Shown here: positions 51,518 through 62,253 of the stretch, piece by piece
Layout: every line of letters starts with the position of its first letter
Numbering within the stretch: position 1 is the stretch's first letter
Origin: Promethearchaeota archaeon
GTDB taxonomy: Archaea > Asgardarchaeota > Lokiarchaeia > Sigyniarchaeales > SOKP01
Assembly: GCA_011364975.1 (NCBI GenBank)
Contig: RDOE01000005.1
Coordinates: 1-64,000, forward strand
Length of the DNA stretch: 64,000 nucleotides
Direction of reading: 5' to 3'
The notes under the pieces: generated by a model
Database searches by the model: none
Seen by the model: the letters and a program-made list of their open reading frames with translations, nothing else
What the model was told of the DNA's origin: nothing
Position numbers and translations under genes: made by a program

Positions 51518-53050
51518 TTATTCTTTAACTTGAAGGATATCAAAAAGTTTTTTGTAGAAATTATTATCATTTAAGCAATCATATAAGTTTTTTGAATATT
51601 CAGAGAGCTTATCATAGAAATTTTTATTTTTCACGTCCGGGCTATACTTTTTATCAACTTTGCAGATACTTTCAGCACTTTTTGAAATATCAGGAAATAA
51701 TCCCGCTCCAGCTGCTGCTAATATTGCTGCTCCTAAAGATGTAGCTTCCTCAATTATATTTCTTACACAAGTAATTCCCAAGACATCCGTATAAATTTGA
51801 TTCCAAAGATCTGATCTTGAACCACCTCCCGTTAATCGTAGTTCTATTGGATCAATACCAAGTTCTTTGAAAACTTCAAGATTTTTTTTTACTTCAAAAG
51901 CAACCCCTTCTAGAATTGCTCGTGCAATGTCTCTTCTCTGATGGCCTAAGGCTAATCCAAAAATTACCCCTCTAGCATAGGGATTCCAATTGGGGGCTCC
52001 AGCTCCAACTAAATGTGGAATAGCAATTAATCCATTAGAACCAATAGAAGATTTCTCTGCTTCATGAGTTATAATTTCATAGGGATCTAAATTTTGTTCT
52101 TCAGCAATAATACACTCTTCACGTCCTAATTGATCTCTAAACCATCTTAGAAAAGCTCCTGTGGTAAATATGCTTGCTTCTTGAACCCACGTACCTGGAA
52201 CTGCATGACAACTACATAATACTCTTTTAGAAGGATCAAAATTAGGTTTATCTAAAAAAGCTAGCATAAAACTCCCTGTTCCTGTGGTTAATTTAATGGT
52301 TCCTGGTGAAACAACACCGACTCCCAATGCAGCGGATTGTTGATCTCCTGCCCCTGTTATTACGAGAGTTTTTTTATCAAAAAAAGTTTCATCAGTATGA
52401 ATTTCACCTATTTCTAGACCACTTTCCATAGCCTCTGGCATTTTATCTAAATCTAAACCAAGATCGGAGGCAATTTCATCTGAATATTTTAATTTATTAA
52501 TATCAAATAACATAGTCCGAGACGCGTTTGAATGATCAGTAACATACTTTCCAGTTAATTTGAAAATGATAAAATCTGAAACTAAAAGAAATTTATGAGC
52601 ATTTTGATAAATATTAGGTTTTTTCTCTTTAAACCACAGTATCTTTGTTGCCGAAAAATAAGGATCTATAGTTAAACCCGTAGTATTGTAAATTTTATCA
52701 ATTCCAATTTTATTCTTAATATAATCAACTTGTTCGGTAGTTCTCCTATCTTGCCACACTATAGCATTATGAAGGGGATTTCCTTCCTTATCTACTGGAA
52801 CTATCGTTTCTCTCTGATTTGTAACAGAAAGACTCACAATTTCAGATTTATCAATCCCGCTTTTTTTAATAGCACCTTCAATTGTTTTCTTAATTGATTC
52901 CCACCAAGAATTTGCATCTTGTTCTACAAAAGAAGGTTGAGGGTAAAAACTCTCCCACTCTTGATAATCACTAGCTAAAATCATACCGGCGATATCAAAA
53001 ATAAAGGTACGACAGCCTGTAGTTCCTAAATCGAGAGCTGCAATAAACAT
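51518..53050 (-). CDS. FGGY-family kinase (glycerol/xylulose kinase-like)
   Basis: ALDLGTTGCRTFIFD, SVTNQRETIVPVDKEGNPLHNAIVWQDRRT, TGAGDQQSAALGVGVVSPGTIKLTTGTGSF, LTGGGSRSDLWNQI. Confidence 0.92.
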   Translation of the reverse strand: MFIAALDLGTTGCRTFIFDIAGMILASDYQEWESFYPQPSFVEQDANSWWESIKKTIEGAIKKSGIDKSEIVSLSVTNQRETIVPVDKEGNPLHNAIVWQDRRTTEQVDYIKNKIGIDKIYNTTGLTIDPYFSATKILWFKEKKPNIYQNAHKFLLVSDFIIFKLTGKYVTDHSNASRTMLFDINKLKYSDEIASDLGLDLDKMPEAMESGLEIGEIHTDETFFDKKTLVITGAGDQQSAALGVGVVSPGTIKLTTGTGSFMLAFLDKPNFDPSKRVLCSCHAVPGTWVQEASIFTTGAFLRWFRDQLGREECIIAEEQNLDPYEIITHEAEKSSIGSNGLIAIPHLVGAGAPNWNPYARGVIFGLALGHQRRDIARAILEGVAFEVKKNLEVFKELGIDPIELRLTGGGSRSDLWNQIYTDVLGITCVRNIIEEATSLGAAILAAAGAGLFPDISKSAESICKVDKKYSPDVKNKNFYDKLSEYSKNLYDCLNDNNFYKKLFDILQVKE

Positions 53051-53140
53051 AATTAAATAGTACTTAGGATGATTAAGTTTTGATTATTAATTATATATCG
53101 ATATATTTAATAAAAACTATTTTAAAATAATTATTAGATT

Positions 53141-53830
53141 TTAACCTAACTTTTTTAGTTCATGACCACATTTTGGACAAATAAGCTTACCAAACCCAAC
53201 TTGATAAGTCGTGATATCCATAAAAGGAGTATTACATCTTGGACATCTAGGAGTAAAAGTAGGAAACCATTGTCCTTTGATATTTGGCTGGGTTTTTAAT
53301 TGTTGTATGAATTTTAAATTATCAAGTTGTGCCTTGTTGAAGATTGAAGACTGAGCATCCTCAGCTACGGACTTACCTTTAGCTTTTAATAGAATTAAAA
53401 ATTTTATTTTAAGAGGATTATTTAAGAGAGAAAGGGTTTTAATAATTGCTTCTTTTCCATAATCAGCAAATAATTTTCCAATTTCGGGTGGAGCTAAAGC
53501 TACCATTATATATTGAGTTTCTTTAGGGGATTTTTCTGCTTGAATAAGAAATTGAAACATTCTACTTTTATTATCCATAGCCCATATAAAGATCCAATCT
53601 TTTATATCATAATCCTCATTATTAGGGCCTACAATGCGCTTAATAGTATCTATAGAGGTATATTTTCCCGGATTTTTTAAGTTTGAATAAAGATCTTCAA
53701 AAAAACTGGGTTCTATAACCGGATATTTATTCAAAATACTTTTTAATGATAACAATTTTACCTGAGATAATATTTCTCCCGAAAGATTATCCCAAGGAGT
53801 CAATGTGTAAATAGAAAAATACTGTTCCAT
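53141..53830 (-). CDS. hypothetical protein with C-terminal zinc ribbon
   Basis: CPRCNTPFMDITTYQVGFGKLICPKCGHEL. Confidence 0.6.
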   Translation of the reverse strand: MEQYFSIYTLTPWDNLSGEILSQVKLLSLKSILNKYPVIEPSFFEDLYSNLKNPGKYTSIDTIKRIVGPNNEDYDIKDWIFIWAMDNKSRMFQFLIQAEKSPKETQYIMVALAPPEIGKLFADYGKEAIIKTLSLLNNPLKIKFLILLKAKGKSVAEDAQSSIFNKAQLDNLKFIQQLKTQPNIKGQWFPTFTPRCPRCNTPFMDITTYQVGFGKLICPKCGHELKKLG

Positions 53831-53909
53831 AATTAGTTTATGAAAGAAATTATATATATGTTAACTCATAAAAAGAATATTTAAAAACATTTTAAAATTA
53901 ATTTTTCCC

Positions 53910-54206
53910 ATGGCAAAATTTAAAATTGTTACGAAGAAGAATTGTTTTTTTTGCGAAAAACTGGAAGAATGGCTTGCAGATAAAAAGGTTGATTATAAGA
54001 TATTAGATTATCAAGATCCAAAAGATTTTAATGATCCATTGATGAAGAATCCAACGTTTAATAGTCTTTATTGTGATATGAGTGCGTGTGTTGAGGGAAT
54101 TCCTATAATTGTTAAAAATGATAAAGAATTCTTTTATGGAGAAATCTGGGACTTAGTAAATAATGAAATTATTGATGAAAAAGCTCGAAAAATTTTTGAA
54201 ATTTAG
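53910..54206 (+). CDS. glutaredoxin-like protein
   Basis: FKIVTKKNCFFCEKLEEWLADKKVDYKILD; GIPIIVKNDKEF. Confidence 0.8.
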   Translation: MAKFKIVTKKNCFFCEKLEEWLADKKVDYKILDYQDPKDFNDPLMKNPTFNSLYCDMSACVEGIPIIVKNDKEFFYGEIWDLVNNEIIDEKARKIFEI

Positions 54207-54293
54207 ATTTTTATTTTTCTTTTTAATTTTTTTATTTTAAGAAGTTCGTGAAACAGAACTTTTACGATATACAATATATGTCTTGATATTATC

Positions 54294-55544
54294 TTAAACT
54301 TGATGAACTTCTTCAATAGGAATTTTAATTTGTTCTTTAAAGCGATCTTTAGTAACACCATTAAGTAACCAAAATCCTACTATAGCCATCATACAAAGAA
54401 TACCTGCTAAATACCATACCCAATTTGGACCAAGGTGGTCCATGACTAATCCTGCGGCTAAGACCCCAAACAAATTTGGAATTGACCAATGGAATCCAAA
54501 AACAGCCATGTATCGTCCTCTCTTGTCTTCAGGAGCAAAAGAAGCTGCTGCACCCAAAGATACAGGAATCACAACCATCTCTCCTATGGTTAAGATAACC
54601 ATTGCTATATAAAAAAGATATGGGGCAGAGATAAAGCCATACATCCCAAATCCAATCATATAAAACAAAGTCCCAACTATCATCATCTTCATAGGGGCGT
54701 ATTTTGAAATTTTCTTAGTTATCCAAAATTGAAATACAACCACCATAAGCGCATTCAAACTTAGTAAAAAGCCAAAATTTTCAATCGGAAATCCATGAAC
54801 TTTATTTAAAAATACCGATAGTGTGCTATTTAACTGCATGTAGACTATTACTGTTATTGCAGAAACCGATAGAAATAATATATAGACCCGATCCTTTAAA
54901 ACTTCTTTATATCCAATAATAGTTTTAATTACTGTTTCTTCAGGTTTATTATCTTTAACTTGTGGTTTTGTTTCTGGAATTACAAAATATACAATCATTG
55001 CAGTAATTAAGCTACCCACTGCATCAGCAATAAATAAAAACAGATAAGACTGAGTTGCTAAAAATCCACCAAGAATAGGACCAATCGTGGCTGAAAGATT
55101 AACTGCCACCCGCAAAAGTCCAAAACCTTCTGCCTGTTTTTCCTTTGGAAGTAAATCAGCTACCATTGCTTGTCGGGCTGGACCTCCTAAATCACCCAAT
55201 ACTCCCAAAATTGAAGCGATAATGAAAAAAATATTCAAATCATTGATTAACCCCATTGCTATACTTCCTACTCCACTTGCAACCAAACCTAAAAGAAGCA
55301 TCGCACGACGTCCATATTTATCAGCTAAGGCACCTCCTATTCCACTACCGATTATGCTTCCTGCAGAAAATACCATAAATAGGAATCCTACTTGTGTCAT
55401 CCCCACTCCAAAATGATCGGTTATATACAACGCAAAAAAAGGGAATAATAGAAAACTTCCTAATCTATCTATGAAAGTCGCAAAAACGAGCACCTTAAAT
55501 GGGTTAGGATATTCGTGATAGGAATTTTTAATTTTAGAGAACAT
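54294..55544 (-). CDS. MFS transporter
   Basis: 12-TM layout; GGALADKYGRRAMLLLG (MFS motif A). Confidence 0.92.
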   Translation of the reverse strand: MFSKIKNSYHEYPNPFKVLVFATFIDRLGSFLLFPFFALYITDHFGVGMTQVGFLFMVFSAGSIIGSGIGGALADKYGRRAMLLLGLVASGVGSIAMGLINDLNIFFIIASILGVLGDLGGPARQAMVADLLPKEKQAEGFGLLRVAVNLSATIGPILGGFLATQSYLFLFIADAVGSLITAMIVYFVIPETKPQVKDNKPEETVIKTIIGYKEVLKDRVYILFLSVSAITVIVYMQLNSTLSVFLNKVHGFPIENFGFLLSLNALMVVVFQFWITKKISKYAPMKMMIVGTLFYMIGFGMYGFISAPYLFYIAMVILTIGEMVVIPVSLGAAASFAPEDKRGRYMAVFGFHWSIPNLFGVLAAGLVMDHLGPNWVWYLAGILCMMAIVGFWLLNGVTKDRFKEQIKIPIEEVHQV

Positions 55545-55773
55545 TTTTGAATCATCTAGTTATGGGAATCTCATGAGAATAGGATGAGATCTAATTTCAA
55601 AAATTTTATCATTTATGCTATCAATAAGAAAGATTAATCTAATTTATAGTTTAAAATCATGAACTTTAGCTGAAGTTTGAAAATTATCGTTAGAAATTTT
55701 TCACATATTATAATTTTTATTAGACTATTCATTACTAACTATCGAAAAGTATATTATTAAGGGAGATTCAAAA

Positions 55774-57018
55774 TTGTTTGATTACATTATAAGCGAAGAA
55801 GCTAAAAATATAAAGGAAGAGGTACGAGCATTTGTAAGAGAAGAAATTCCCCACACATTAATCAAGAAGATGGATAAAGAGGAAATAAATTATCCAATTG
55901 AATATTTACAAAAGCTTGGTAAACATAACCTTATAGGTTTACGATTTCCAAAAGAATTTGGTGGTCGAGGGTTAAATTGGGAATGTGAAGTTGTTGCACT
56001 TGAGGAAGTAGGCGTATTGGGAAGTTCATTACCATGTTTATATTCTTTGCCAATAATTACTGGAGAAGCTATGAATATGTTTGGCACTAAAGAACAAAAA
56101 TTAAATTATTTAAAACCAATGTGTGAAGGGAAGAAATATACTGCAGAAGCTTTAACAGAACCAAGAGGAGGTTCAGACTTTTTTGGAGCAACGTGTACCG
56201 CAGTTAAAAAAGGAGATTCTTACATATTAAATGGTGAAAAACGTTTTGTTGTAGGAGCTGAGGGTGCTGATTTCTTTTTAGTTTATGCTAAAACAAATCT
56301 CGATCCTAAAGCTGATCCTCGATCGGCACTTAGTCTTTTTATTGTTGATCGATGTGAAGGGGTTGAAACGGAATATATATACGGTTTATTAGGGACAAGA
56401 GGTGGAGGCGCAGGAAGATTAAAATTTGAGAATGTTAAAGTCCCCCAAGAAAACATCATTATGGGGGAAGGGAAGGGAGGTCAAATTTTTTATCAAATGA
56501 TGGTTCCTGAGCGTCTTACAACAGCAGCAGGTTCATTAGGCTCCGCAAGAACTTGTCTTCATATTGCAACTAAATATTCAACCAAGAGAAAAGCCTTTGG
56601 ACAAACAATAAAGAACTTTCAAGCAATTAATTTTAAAATTGCAGATAGCATAACTCTGTTAGATGCAGCAAGATCAATTGTACTTAATACTGCAAAAACA
56701 ATTGACAATGGGGCACCATCTGCATTACAACGAAGATTAGTTTCGGAATCAAAGAAGTTTTCTACTAAATCTTGTTGGAAAATTATAAATAACGCAATGC
56801 AAATAATGGGAGGCATCGGATATACTACCGTGTATCCAATTGAAAGGATACTTCGCGATTCAAGAATTGGAGAATTATGGACTGGAACAACAGAAATCAT
56901 GAATCTCATAATCCAACACGAGTACTATAAAGAGCTATTGAGCGAAAAATGGTTAGATCGTGATGTTGAAAAAGATGCAATTGATGCAGACCATGAGGAA
57001 GAAAAGCATTTTGGTTAA
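55774..57018 (+). CDS. acyl-CoA dehydrogenase
   Basis: ALTEPRGGSDFFG, YILNGEKRFVVGA, RKAFGQTIKNFQAINFKIAD, QIMGGIGYTTVYPIERILRD. Confidence 0.93.
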   Translation: MFDYIISEEAKNIKEEVRAFVREEIPHTLIKKMDKEEINYPIEYLQKLGKHNLIGLRFPKEFGGRGLNWECEVVALEEVGVLGSSLPCLYSLPIITGEAMNMFGTKEQKLNYLKPMCEGKKYTAEALTEPRGGSDFFGATCTAVKKGDSYILNGEKRFVVGAEGADFFLVYAKTNLDPKADPRSALSLFIVDRCEGVETEYIYGLLGTRGGGAGRLKFENVKVPQENIIMGEGKGGQIFYQMMVPERLTTAAGSLGSARTCLHIATKYSTKRKAFGQTIKNFQAINFKIADSITLLDAARSIVLNTAKTIDNGAPSALQRRLVSESKKFSTKSCWKIINNAMQIMGGIGYTTVYPIERILRDSRIGELWTGTTEIMNLIIQHEYYKELLSEKWLDRDVEKDAIDADHEEEKHFG

Positions 57019-57019
57019 A

Positions 57020-58168
57020 TTATTTCTGTTTAGAAAGATACCGAATTTTAACCAATAAATCTCTTAATTCCATTTTATCATTTTCAGCAGTGATATATTT
57101 CTTTTTTACTCCTTCTGACAATGGTACTGTTTTAATTTTATTTCCTTGTAATGACACCATATTTCCAAAATTGCCTTCAAGGACCATTTTCATCGCAGCT
57201 AAACCAAACCTTAAACCGAGAATTCGATCGAATGAATTTGGAGTACCTGCTCGCATTGTATGTCCTAAAACTACACTTCTACATTCAAATTCGACATCAT
57301 TTTTTTCAAATTCTTGTTTTAAATCATCCCTTAAATTTAATTCATCTACTATGATTTGAGAAATATTTAATTTTGCCAGTAGGGGATTACCAAAAGTATC
57401 TTTAGGTAATTTACTTATTGTTTCTTTTGATAGAGTTTTAAAATCTCTTTCTAATGACTTAAAATTGGGATAAGCGCCCTCAGAAGTAGCAATAATATGA
57501 TACGTGTATCCTGCATTAACCCTTTTCTTTAAAACATCGACAACATCTTTCTCGAAATCAAAAGGTGTTTCTGGAATTAAGATTATGTCCGCTCCAGCAG
57601 AGATACCACTATACATCGTTAAAAAACCAGCATCGCGTCCCATTACTTCTACTACGAAAACTCTTTGATGAGAACGAGCAGTTGAAGTTAAATTATCCAT
57701 CGCATTAGATGCCAATTGTACAGCACTCCAAAATCCAAATGTATAATGAGTTCCAGCTAGATCATTATCTATCGTTTTTGGACACCCTACTATCTTTGCA
57801 TTAGCGTGTTTATACATATAATCAGCCACTCCAAGTGTATCATCTCCTCCAATTGCGATTAGAGCATCAATACCTAACGCTTTAAACTGATTAGTTAACT
57901 CTTTAGCCTTTTCTTCTTTCGAAGTAGCCCCCTTAAAAGGGTTTGTTCTACTAGTATATAATAAGGTCCCTCCTTCTGTATGAAGGTCATCATGGTCAGC
58001 AATATTCAACAGAATTGTTTTATTTTCAATAAATCCTTTCCAACCTTTTAAAATACCAACGCATTGTACTCCTGCATCATAAGCTTTTAACATTATCCCA
58101 TAAATTACGGAATTTAGTCCCGGGCAGTCACCTCCGCCCGTTAAAATCCCCACCTTTTTTATATTCAT
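57020..58168 (-). CDS. PfkA-family 6-phosphofructokinase, probably PPi-type
   Basis: GGGDCPGLNSVI, AIGGDDTLGVA, PKTIDNDLAGTHYTFGF, EVMGRDAGF. Confidence 0.9.
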   Translation of the reverse strand: MNIKKVGILTGGGDCPGLNSVIYGIMLKAYDAGVQCVGILKGWKGFIENKTILLNIADHDDLHTEGGTLLYTSRTNPFKGATSKEEKAKELTNQFKALGIDALIAIGGDDTLGVADYMYKHANAKIVGCPKTIDNDLAGTHYTFGFWSAVQLASNAMDNLTSTARSHQRVFVVEVMGRDAGFLTMYSGISAGADIILIPETPFDFEKDVVDVLKKRVNAGYTYHIIATSEGAYPNFKSLERDFKTLSKETISKLPKDTFGNPLLAKLNISQIIVDELNLRDDLKQEFEKNDVEFECRSVVLGHTMRAGTPNSFDRILGLRFGLAAMKMVLEGNFGNMVSLQGNKIKTVPLSEGVKKKYITAENDKMELRDLLVKIRYLSKQK

Positions 58169-58241
58169 CTTTATTCACTTTTAAATAATTGAATTAATAA
58201 TATTGAATTCTAATATAAAATAATTATTATATCTATGGCAA

Positions 58242-58817
58242 TTAGATATCATTAGAATTAACGGACTTTGATCGAATGAATTCATATTTTGATTCATTTT
58301 GAGGGATGATATAACTTCCTCCTCCCTCATCAGTAAGTTTGAGAGTTACTGGTAGTTCCCCTTTTTTAGCTTTAGCGATATTATCTAATAATTCTTGAAT
58401 TTCATTCTTCTCTGGGTCGTTAGTTTGAAGATTATCAAAATATATTAATACAGCGCTTTCAAATCGGTCTAAAATACCTTCAACATTAGTATAATAAAAA
58501 TTAGCACTCGGTCCTGGCTCTACCATAAGTTCTAATTCAGGAATTTCTAATTTTGCTATTGGAGATCGATAAATTTTAGATTTTAAATCCTCTTCATTTT
58601 CGATTTTTAATAATTTTATACCTGGTTCCATATTAGTAGTTAACGGGATAATATCATTATTGGTAAAATTGCAGTGATTGCATTCAAATTTAATAATTAG
58701 CATTTGATCTTTATCTGGCAATTCATAAACCGTCTTTTTTATAAATATTTTACCTTGTTTGCAACTTGGACAAATAAATGAAAATTCTTCTTCAGTTTCT
58801 TTAGATTTTTCTGACAT
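58242..58817 (-). CDS. ZPR1-type zinc finger protein
   Basis: CPSCKQGKIFIKKTVYELPDKDQMLIIKFECNHCNFTNNDI; EGILDRFE. Confidence 0.85.
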   Translation of the reverse strand: MSEKSKETEEEFSFICPSCKQGKIFIKKTVYELPDKDQMLIIKFECNHCNFTNNDIIPLTTNMEPGIKLLKIENEEDLKSKIYRSPIAKLEIPELELMVEPGPSANFYYTNVEGILDRFESAVLIYFDNLQTNDPEKNEIQELLDNIAKAKKGELPVTLKLTDEGGGSYIIPQNESKYEFIRSKSVNSNDI

Positions 58818-59085
58818 TTCGTACTATTCTTTGATAAAATATTTTAGTTTTAAATTCTTTTTCTACCTACAACTAATACGGCAATTTATGAGAGATAATT
58901 AATCAAATAGTTCATGACTATTAAACCACTTACTTATAAATTTTTTTAAGAAATTTTTAATTTAATGGTAATTAATTTACCTTAGTAGTTCACTTAAAGA
59001 TATTTTTAAAAGATTGCTCACGAGATTGCTTTATTATAATTTTATCATTCAAATATTTAGTCATTGACCTAAAAGTTGTTGAAAA

Positions 59086-59661
59086 TTGAAAAATAAAGGA
59101 ATTATCGAAATAACATTTCATGGGAGGGGTGGACAAACTGCTATTACAGCAAGTCAACTCCTCGCGCAAATGGCTTTCGAAAAAGGATTTAAAGATGCTA
59201 TAGCGATTCCTATTATAGGCGCAGAGCGAAGAGGTGCTCCAATTCAAGCTTTTACAAAACTTTCTGAAAATAAGCCTATTCGGACTTATGATAGTGTTGT
59301 CGATCCAGACTATATGGTAATTTTTGATACTTCACTATTACTTATGCCAGAAATAAAAGATACCATTAAAGATGGAGTAGTTTTGATTGTTAATAGTAGT
59401 AAATCTTTCGATACAAAGAAATTTGGAAATGATATTAAATTATTTATTGTTGATGCGACAGGTATCTGCATAACAAGAAATTTCATGCATTCAAGTGGTC
59501 CTATATTAAATATTCCCATGCTAGGGGCATTTGGAAAGATCACGGGATACTATGATCTTGGAATTATGGAAAAAGTGATAAAAAAAGAGTTTGGTGAAGC
59601 AAGATTAACCAAAAATATGAGCGTCGCAAAAGATGCTTATGATACAGTTAAGGAGGTTTAA
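59086..59661 (+). CDS. porG: 2-oxoacid (pyruvate-type):ferredoxin oxidoreductase gamma subunit
   Basis: EITFHGRGGQTAITASQLLAQMAFEKG, IGAERRGAPIQAF. Confidence 0.9.
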   Translation: MKNKGIIEITFHGRGGQTAITASQLLAQMAFEKGFKDAIAIPIIGAERRGAPIQAFTKLSENKPIRTYDSVVDPDYMVIFDTSLLLMPEIKDTIKDGVVLIVNSSKSFDTKKFGNDIKLFIVDATGICITRNFMHSSGPILNIPMLGAFGKITGYYDLGIMEKVIKKEFGEARLTKNMSVAKDAYDTVKEV

Positions 59662-59663
59662 AT

Positions 59664-60029
59664 TTGTCAGAATTAGATACTGAAAAATGGAAAAAAATAA
59701 ATAAATCTCGTCAAGAACGTCCAAAAGTTCAAGAATATAAAAATTGGAAGGAATTACCTCCTATTCCGATCTCACTACCTATTGATGGTAGTATTGGAAC
59801 AACTGGAGATTGGAGAACTTTTAGACCGGTAATAAATGAAAATTGCAATAAGTGTGGTATATGTTGGATGTATTGTCCTGAAGGGACAATAAAAAAAAAA
59901 GAAGATGGTTCATTTGAAATAGATTTACGATATTGTAAAGGTTGTGGAATCTGTGCCAATGAATGCCCAACAAATAATATTGAAATGATAAGAGAAAGCG
60001 AGGAAAAAGATGACCCAGAGTCAGAATGA
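59664..60029 (+). CDS. porD: 2-oxoacid:ferredoxin oxidoreductase delta subunit (2x 4Fe-4S)
   Basis: CNKCGICWMYCPEG and CKGCGICANECP. Confidence 0.92.
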   Translation: MSELDTEKWKKINKSRQERPKVQEYKNWKELPPIPISLPIDGSIGTTGDWRTFRPVINENCNKCGICWMYCPEGTIKKKEDGSFEIDLRYCKGCGICANECPTNNIEMIRESEEKDDPESE

Positions 60030-61266
60030 TTTTATTCAAGAGAAAGAAACAATAATAATAAAGGGTAATGTTGCAGCAGCTTATGCTGCAAAATCAGCTC
60101 GAGTTCAAGTTATTAGTGCTTATCCTATCACCCCTCAAACTACAGTAGTTGAAAAATTATCGGAATTTGTTGATAATGGGGAGATGCCCGGAACACAGTA
60201 TATAAAAATGGAATCAGAGCATAGCGTATTAGCTTCAATTGTAGCAGCAAGTAAAGCAGGGACCCGTACCTTCACAGCAACTTCTGGTCAAGGCTTATTT
60301 TATATGCATGAAATGGTTCATTGGGCAGCAGGAGCAAGATTACCAATAGTTATGACAATTGCTTCCCGAGGTCCAGCACCCCCATGGAATATATGGGCAG
60401 ATTTTACGGATGTTATGAGTCAAAGAGATACAGGTTGGATTACATCTTTTTGTGCATCTCATCAGGAAATATATGACGAAGTATTAATGTCGTATAAACT
60501 TTGTGAAGATCCAGAGATTTTATTACCTAAATTTGTAGCCTATGGTGGATTTATTCTTTCTCATACATCTAAACCTGTAATTATTGAAGATCAAGAAAAA
60601 GTGGATCAATTTTTACCTCCTTTGCCCAGTGAAGAAGGGTGGCCTCATATTTGGATGGATCCTGATAGACCAATGATGTTCGGAAATCTTATCATGCCTT
60701 CTAGTTTCTATTATGAATTTAGAATGAAGATCCAAGATGCATTCTTAAAAGCTAAAGATAAAATTAAGCTTATTGCTAAAGAATTTGAAAAGCATTTTGG
60801 TAGAAGTTATGGTAATGGTCTAACTCAAGAATATAAACTTGATGATGCTGAGGTTATAATGGTAAACTATGGAGATTTGGCCTTACAGATGGAAGAAGCA
60901 ATTGATCAATTACGAGAGGAAGGATTCAAAGTGGGGATGTTAAAATTAAGACATTTTAGACCATTCCCGACAGAAGATCTAATTAAAATAGCCAAAAAGG
61001 TAAAATTAATTGGAGTAATAGATCGCGCAACTGCGTTTGGTTCTCAAACTGGTGGTCCGGTAAGTAGTGAAGTGAAAGCTGCACTTCAAGGAGTGAATGG
61101 GGCAGCAGAGATATTTCCTATTATTAATGGTTTAGGAGGTCGAGAAGTGACCTTGGAACAACAAAAAGAGCAATTAAAATTGTTAGTTAAATTAAATGAA
61201 ACTGGAGAGTTTCCTAAAAATTTATTGAACGGAACTCTCTGGGATGGATTACTAGAGGTAAAATAA
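60010..61266 (+). CDS. porA: 2-oxoacid:ferredoxin oxidoreductase alpha subunit
   Basis: GNVAAAYAAKSARVQVISAYPITPQTTVVEKLSE; ESEHSVLASIVAASKAGTRTFTATSGQGL. Confidence 0.95.
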   Translation: MTQSQNDFIQEKETIIIKGNVAAAYAAKSARVQVISAYPITPQTTVVEKLSEFVDNGEMPGTQYIKMESEHSVLASIVAASKAGTRTFTATSGQGLFYMHEMVHWAAGARLPIVMTIASRGPAPPWNIWADFTDVMSQRDTGWITSFCASHQEIYDEVLMSYKLCEDPEILLPKFVAYGGFILSHTSKPVIIEDQEKVDQFLPPLPSEEGWPHIWMDPDRPMMFGNLIMPSSFYYEFRMKIQDAFLKAKDKIKLIAKEFEKHFGRSYGNGLTQEYKLDDAEVIMVNYGDLALQMEEAIDQLREEGFKVGMLKLRHFRPFPTEDLIKIAKKVKLIGVIDRATAFGSQTGGPVSSEVKAALQGVNGAAEIFPIINGLGGREVTLEQQKEQLKLLVKLNETGEFPKNLLNGTLWDGLLEVK

Positions 61267-61269
61267 AAA

Positions 61270-62205
61270 ATGACAACTATAAAGGAAGCTTTAGATTCAT
61301 GCCAAGAAGAGTATTTCCTTCCAGGAAATTCATGTTGTGCGGGATGTGGATTAGAATTAGCTTTAAGATGGGCAATGAAGGCTCTCGGGCCTAATACTGC
61401 GTTAATAACACCTGCTTCTTGCTTGAATGTAGTTATAGGACTATGGCCAAAGACAGCACCTAATTTTCCATTTACCAATATGGCATTTGCAGCAGGGGCT
61501 GCAGCAGCCACAGGCATGTCTGCTGCCTTTAAAGCAAAAGCATATCGTTTTCCTGGGAAGAAGTGGGAAAAAATGACGACAATTACCTTTGCAGGAGATG
61601 GTGGAACAGCAGATATTGGTATACAAGGTTTAAGTGGTGCAGCTGAGAGGAACTCGGATCAAATCTATGTATGTTATGATAATGAAGCATATATGAATAC
61701 CGGAATACAAAGATCCTCCAGTACTCCGCACGGTGCTATAACAACTACTACAACTCTAGGAAAAGATCGGTATAAAAAGAATCTACCAGCGATTATGGCG
61801 GCACATGAGATACCATACGTCGCTACATGTTCAATAAGTGAACCTTTAGATTTATATGATAAATTTAAGAAAGCAAAATCTATAGAAGGGTGTCGATATA
61901 TCCATATTCTTGCACCATGTCCTCCAGGATGGGGCTATGATTCAAATGAATCAATTGAATTAGCACGTCTTGCTGTTAAGACAGGAGCATGGATACTGTA
62001 TGAAGTCGAGAATGGGGTAGTAACGTTATCCAAGAGGAGTAAGTCGGTTCTTGATCCCGCTAAACGGATACCACTAATTGATTATCTTTCAAGACAGAAA
62101 AGATTTGCAAAATTATCAGAAAAAGATATGATTGAACTTCAAGAAGAGATAGATAGAAATTGGAAACATATCGCAAATCAATTAAGTTGCCAAGAGAAAT
62201 TATAA
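61270..62205 (+). CDS. porB: 2-oxoacid:ferredoxin oxidoreductase beta subunit
   Basis: GNSCCAGCGLELALRWAMKALG, FAGDGGTADIGIQGLSGAAERN, YDNEAYMNTG. Confidence 0.95.
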   Translation: MTTIKEALDSCQEEYFLPGNSCCAGCGLELALRWAMKALGPNTALITPASCLNVVIGLWPKTAPNFPFTNMAFAAGAAAATGMSAAFKAKAYRFPGKKWEKMTTITFAGDGGTADIGIQGLSGAAERNSDQIYVCYDNEAYMNTGIQRSSSTPHGAITTTTTLGKDRYKKNLPAIMAAHEIPYVATCSISEPLDLYDKFKKAKSIEGCRYIHILAPCPPGWGYDSNESIELARLAVKTGAWILYEVENGVVTLSKRSKSVLDPAKRIPLIDYLSRQKRFAKLSEKDMIELQEEIDRNWKHIANQLSCQEKL

Positions 62206-62253
62206 ATTGGTAGAATTTTTTTAATTAAAAACTTCAATCTCAGTAGATTTTAT

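Noticed and set aside
55087-55416. ORFs 55087..55416 +, 57090..57359 + and 57151..57354 +
   Set aside because: Antisense to the MFS transporter and phosphofructokinase genes.
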